64,000 nucleotides of DNA from Symbiopectobacterium purcellii_A (lineage in GTDB: Bacteria; Pseudomonadota; Gammaproteobacteria; Enterobacterales; Enterobacteriaceae): assembly GCF_052050035.1 (NCBI RefSeq), contig NZ_CP189882.1, positions 2,542,001 to 2,606,000 of the forward strand, written 5' to 3'. Shown here one piece after another: positions 62,204 through 64,000 of this stretch. The position numbers and the translations under genes are program-made. The notes beneath the pieces were generated by a model. It was not told the DNA's origin. It made no database searches and worked only from the letters and a program-made list of their open reading frames with translations. Every line of letters starts with the position of its first letter. Position 1 is the stretch's first letter.

Positions 62204-63815
62204 GTCGGCCCGCCCGTTTTTGCCACAGGGTCAATGTCTCCATCACGGTAAACAACGTGAAACAGAGCAGCATCAGCAGCAGTGCGGTTACCGCACCGTC
62301 TGCGCTGCGATAAGCGCCAATTTGTTGGTAAAGATAGAAGGGCAGCGTGCGGAACTGCTCATTGCCAAACAACGCGATAATGCCGAAATCCCCAACCGAG
62401 AGTACGCAGGCAAATGCCATCGCCTGCGCGATCGGTTGTTGCAACGCGCGCAGTTCAATCAGACGTAAACGATGCCAGCCGCGAATATTCAGCGACTGAC
62501 ACAGCAGATTATAGCGCTGAGCGATGTCGAGCATCGGGTTCTCCAATACCTTGAGCGCGAAGGGGATAGCCATCAGCGCGTTAGTCGCAACCACCAGCCC
62601 ATAGGGTGATGTCGGTAGCCCGATGGTATTGTTAAGCACAAGAAAGAAACCCGTTGCCAACACAATGCCCGGCATCGCCAGAATCAGCAGGCCGCTGATA
62701 TCCATCAACTGTCCGACCAGCCGCTGCTGACGCAGCTTCAGCTCACGACTGCTCCACAGCAGCATCAGGGTCAGGATAACGCAAAGCATACCCGCGCCGA
62801 GTGCGATGCGCAGGGATGTCCACAGCGTTTGCCACAGTGCGGGTTGTTTTAGCACCGTCAGCATCGCCGGACTGAGACCGTCCAGCACCACCGCCAGCAA
62901 CGGTGGCAACAGCAATAACAGCGCAGCAACGATAATCACGGTATCGCCCAGCCGTTCAGCCAGTGAATCCTGTGGGTTGCGCCAGCGCAATTGCTGGGTA
63001 TTGCCCACGGCAAACCACGAGCCGAGTCGTTGGCTCAGTAACACCAACCCCAGACAGCAAACCATCTGGATCAGCGCCAATCCTGCCGCGCGCGCAGGAG
63101 CGTAATCAAAGCTCAATGCCTGATAGATAGCCAGTTCAATTGTGGTGGCGCGTGGGCCTCCACCGAGTGAGAGTACGGTGGCAAAACTGGCGAAGCAGAG
63201 CATGAAAATCAGTGCCGCACTGGGCAGGATCTGACGCCGTAACCACGGCCATTCAATGAGATAAAAGGTTTGCCAGGCATTCATGCCCAACTGTGCCGCT
63301 AACTGACGCTGTTCCGTGGAAATGGACTCCAGAGCTTGCAACAGCAGGCGTGTCGCCAGCGGTAAATTGAAGAACACGTGAGCCAGCAGAATCCCTTGCA
63401 GGCCATAGGGGGAAAAGGTGTAGTCGATGCCGAGCGCGCCTAACCCTTGCGCCAGCCAGCCCTGTCGCCCGTAGACGCGCAGTATGCCAAATACCGCCAC
63501 CAACACCGGTAACACCAGCGTCATGGCGCACAGGCGCAGCAGCCAGGTTCTGCCAGGGAAATGGCGGCGGTAAAGGGCGCGCGCCAGCACAATGGCGGGC
63601 AGCGTGGAGAGTAGCGCCGAAAGCAATGCCTGCCAAAAGGTAAAGCGGACTACGTACCACACATAGCTATCACCCCACAGCGTCTGCCATGGGGTATCAG
63701 GCGCCTGATGCCAGAGAGCGCCAAACGCGAGCAGGGCAACGCCTGCCAGCAATGCCGAGGTAAACAGCCCAGACCAGAGCCAGTGTGGGATCAGCGGCTG
63801 ACGGCGCGTTGCCAT
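62187..63815 (-). CDS. thiP: Thiamine/TPP ABC transporter permease ThiP
   Basis: 542 residues (E. coli 536) from ATG 63815 (MATRRQPLIPHWLWSGLFTS); four residues upstream in frame (63827) are not conserved. A fused permease with two copies of the binding-protein-dependent transport domain: LARALYRRHFPGRTWLLRLC, GRQGWLAQGLGALGIDYTFS and LSLGGGPRATTIELAIYQAL in the first; ALPGIVLATGF-type ILAMPGIVLATGFFLVLNNT and SVGDFGIIALFGNEQFRTL in the second. The start lies inside the 3' end of thiB. Confidence 0.96.
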   Translation of the reverse strand: MATRRQPLIPHWLWSGLFTSALLAGVALLAFGALWHQAPDTPWQTLWGDSYVWYVVRFTFWQALLSALLSTLPAIVLARALYRRHFPGRTWLLRLCAMTLVLPVLVAVFGILRVYGRQGWLAQGLGALGIDYTFSPYGLQGILLAHVFFNLPLATRLLLQALESISTEQRQLAAQLGMNAWQTFYLIEWPWLRRQILPSAALIFMLCFASFATVLSLGGGPRATTIELAIYQALSFDYAPARAAGLALIQMVCCLGLVLLSQRLGSWFAVGNTQQLRWRNPQDSLAERLGDTVIIVAALLLLLPPLLAVVLDGLSPAMLTVLKQPALWQTLWTSLRIALGAGMLCVILTLMLLWSSRELKLRQQRLVGQLMDISGLLILAMPGIVLATGFFLVLNNTIGLPTSPYGLVVATNALMAIPFALKVLENPMLDIAQRYNLLCQSLNIRGWHRLRLIELRALQQPIAQAMAFACVLSVGDFGIIALFGNEQFRTLPFYLYQQIGAYRSADGAVTALLLMLLCFTLFTVMETLTLWQKRAGRHAVVE

Positions 63816-64000
63816 GCCTGAATCCACTGTCCGCGCAGATCCGCTACCTGTTGTGCGCTAAAGGACAGCGCTTTTTCCGGACGTGCCAGCGACTGGAACC
63901 CTTCCGGCAGTGCCACGTCGGTGACCGGGTACATCCAGTTGGTGGTCGGGATCATGCTTTGGAACGTTGGACTGAGGATAAACTGCATAAAGCGGTTAGC
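63791..64000 (-). CDS. thiB: Thiamine-binding periplasmic protein ThiB, C-terminal end
   Basis: The frame is open to the window edge. It carries FMQFILSPTFQSMIPTTNWM, YPVTDVALPEGFQSL and the end WQRAVSR, a close match to the C-terminus of E. coli ThiB. First gene of thiBPQ; any TPP riboswitch lies outside the window. Overlaps thiP by 25 bases. Confidence 0.93.
   Translation of the reverse strand, partial: ANRFMQFILSPTFQSMIPTTNWMYPVTDVALPEGFQSLARPEKALSFSAQQVADLRGQWIQAWQRAVSR

Overview
This window is chromosomal DNA of a gamma-proteobacterium of the order Enterobacterales. The core gene order is the familiar enteric one: ettA / slt-trpR / yjjX / gpmB / rob / creA / arcA / lasT(yjtD) / thrLABC / yaaA / talB / mog / satP / dnaKJ / rpsT / ribF-ileS-lspA-fkpB-ispH / dapB / carAB, then yabI, ilvBN and thiBPQ. 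The proteins read as close relatives of the E. coli ones, with a Pectobacterium-like flavour. The density of insertion sequences (IS), the freshly broken genes and the short non-autonomous elements fit a host-associated enteric in early genome decay, of the Sodalis or Symbiopectobacterium kind. That lifestyle call is inference from family knowledge, not something the sequence proves.

Layout. 1-2.3 kb: IS256 and IS5-type pieces abut a truncated chemoreceptor tail. 2.4-14.1 kb: core genes (ettA, slt, trpR, yjjX, gpmB, creA, arcA, lasT), with an IS3 copy, an IS5-family copy and a rob pseudogene. 14.2-21.1 kb: intact thr operon with its attenuator, yaaA and talB. 21.2-28.7 kb: a decay zone with a GGDEF pseudogene, a nested IS3/IS630 complex, intact mog, a transporter gene hit three times by one MITE, and remnants of a siderophore locus. 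28.7-33.1 kb: satP, then dnaK-dnaJ behind a sigma-32 promoter. 33.1-40.2 kb: accessory island between dnaJ and rpsT, with one lysozyme-inhibitor-like gene shattered by four elements and two unrecognised, effector-like genes. 40.3-52.8 kb: intact housekeeping block. 52.8-56.3 kb: IS256/IS5/IS30 mosaic, probably a rearrangement junction. 56.3-64 kb: livG remnant, livF, yabI, a DUF2511 gene, ilvBN with its leader peptide, and thiBPQ.

Two miniature element families stand out. MITE-1 is 96 bp including the TA duplications, occurs ten times, and shares its ends with the three IS630-type copies here. MITE-2 is about 188 bp, occurs three times, has 9-bp target duplications, and shares its ends with the IS903-like copy. 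Removing these elements on paper restores reading frames precisely in several genes, so insertions are recent and the original proteins can be reconstructed. Biosynthesis of threonine, lysine/diaminopimelate, branched-chain amino acids, carbamoyl phosphate and thiamine uptake look intact and still carry attenuators and ARG boxes. Losses fall on chemotaxis, c-di-GMP signalling, stress regulation (rob), siderophore uptake and branched-chain amino acid import.
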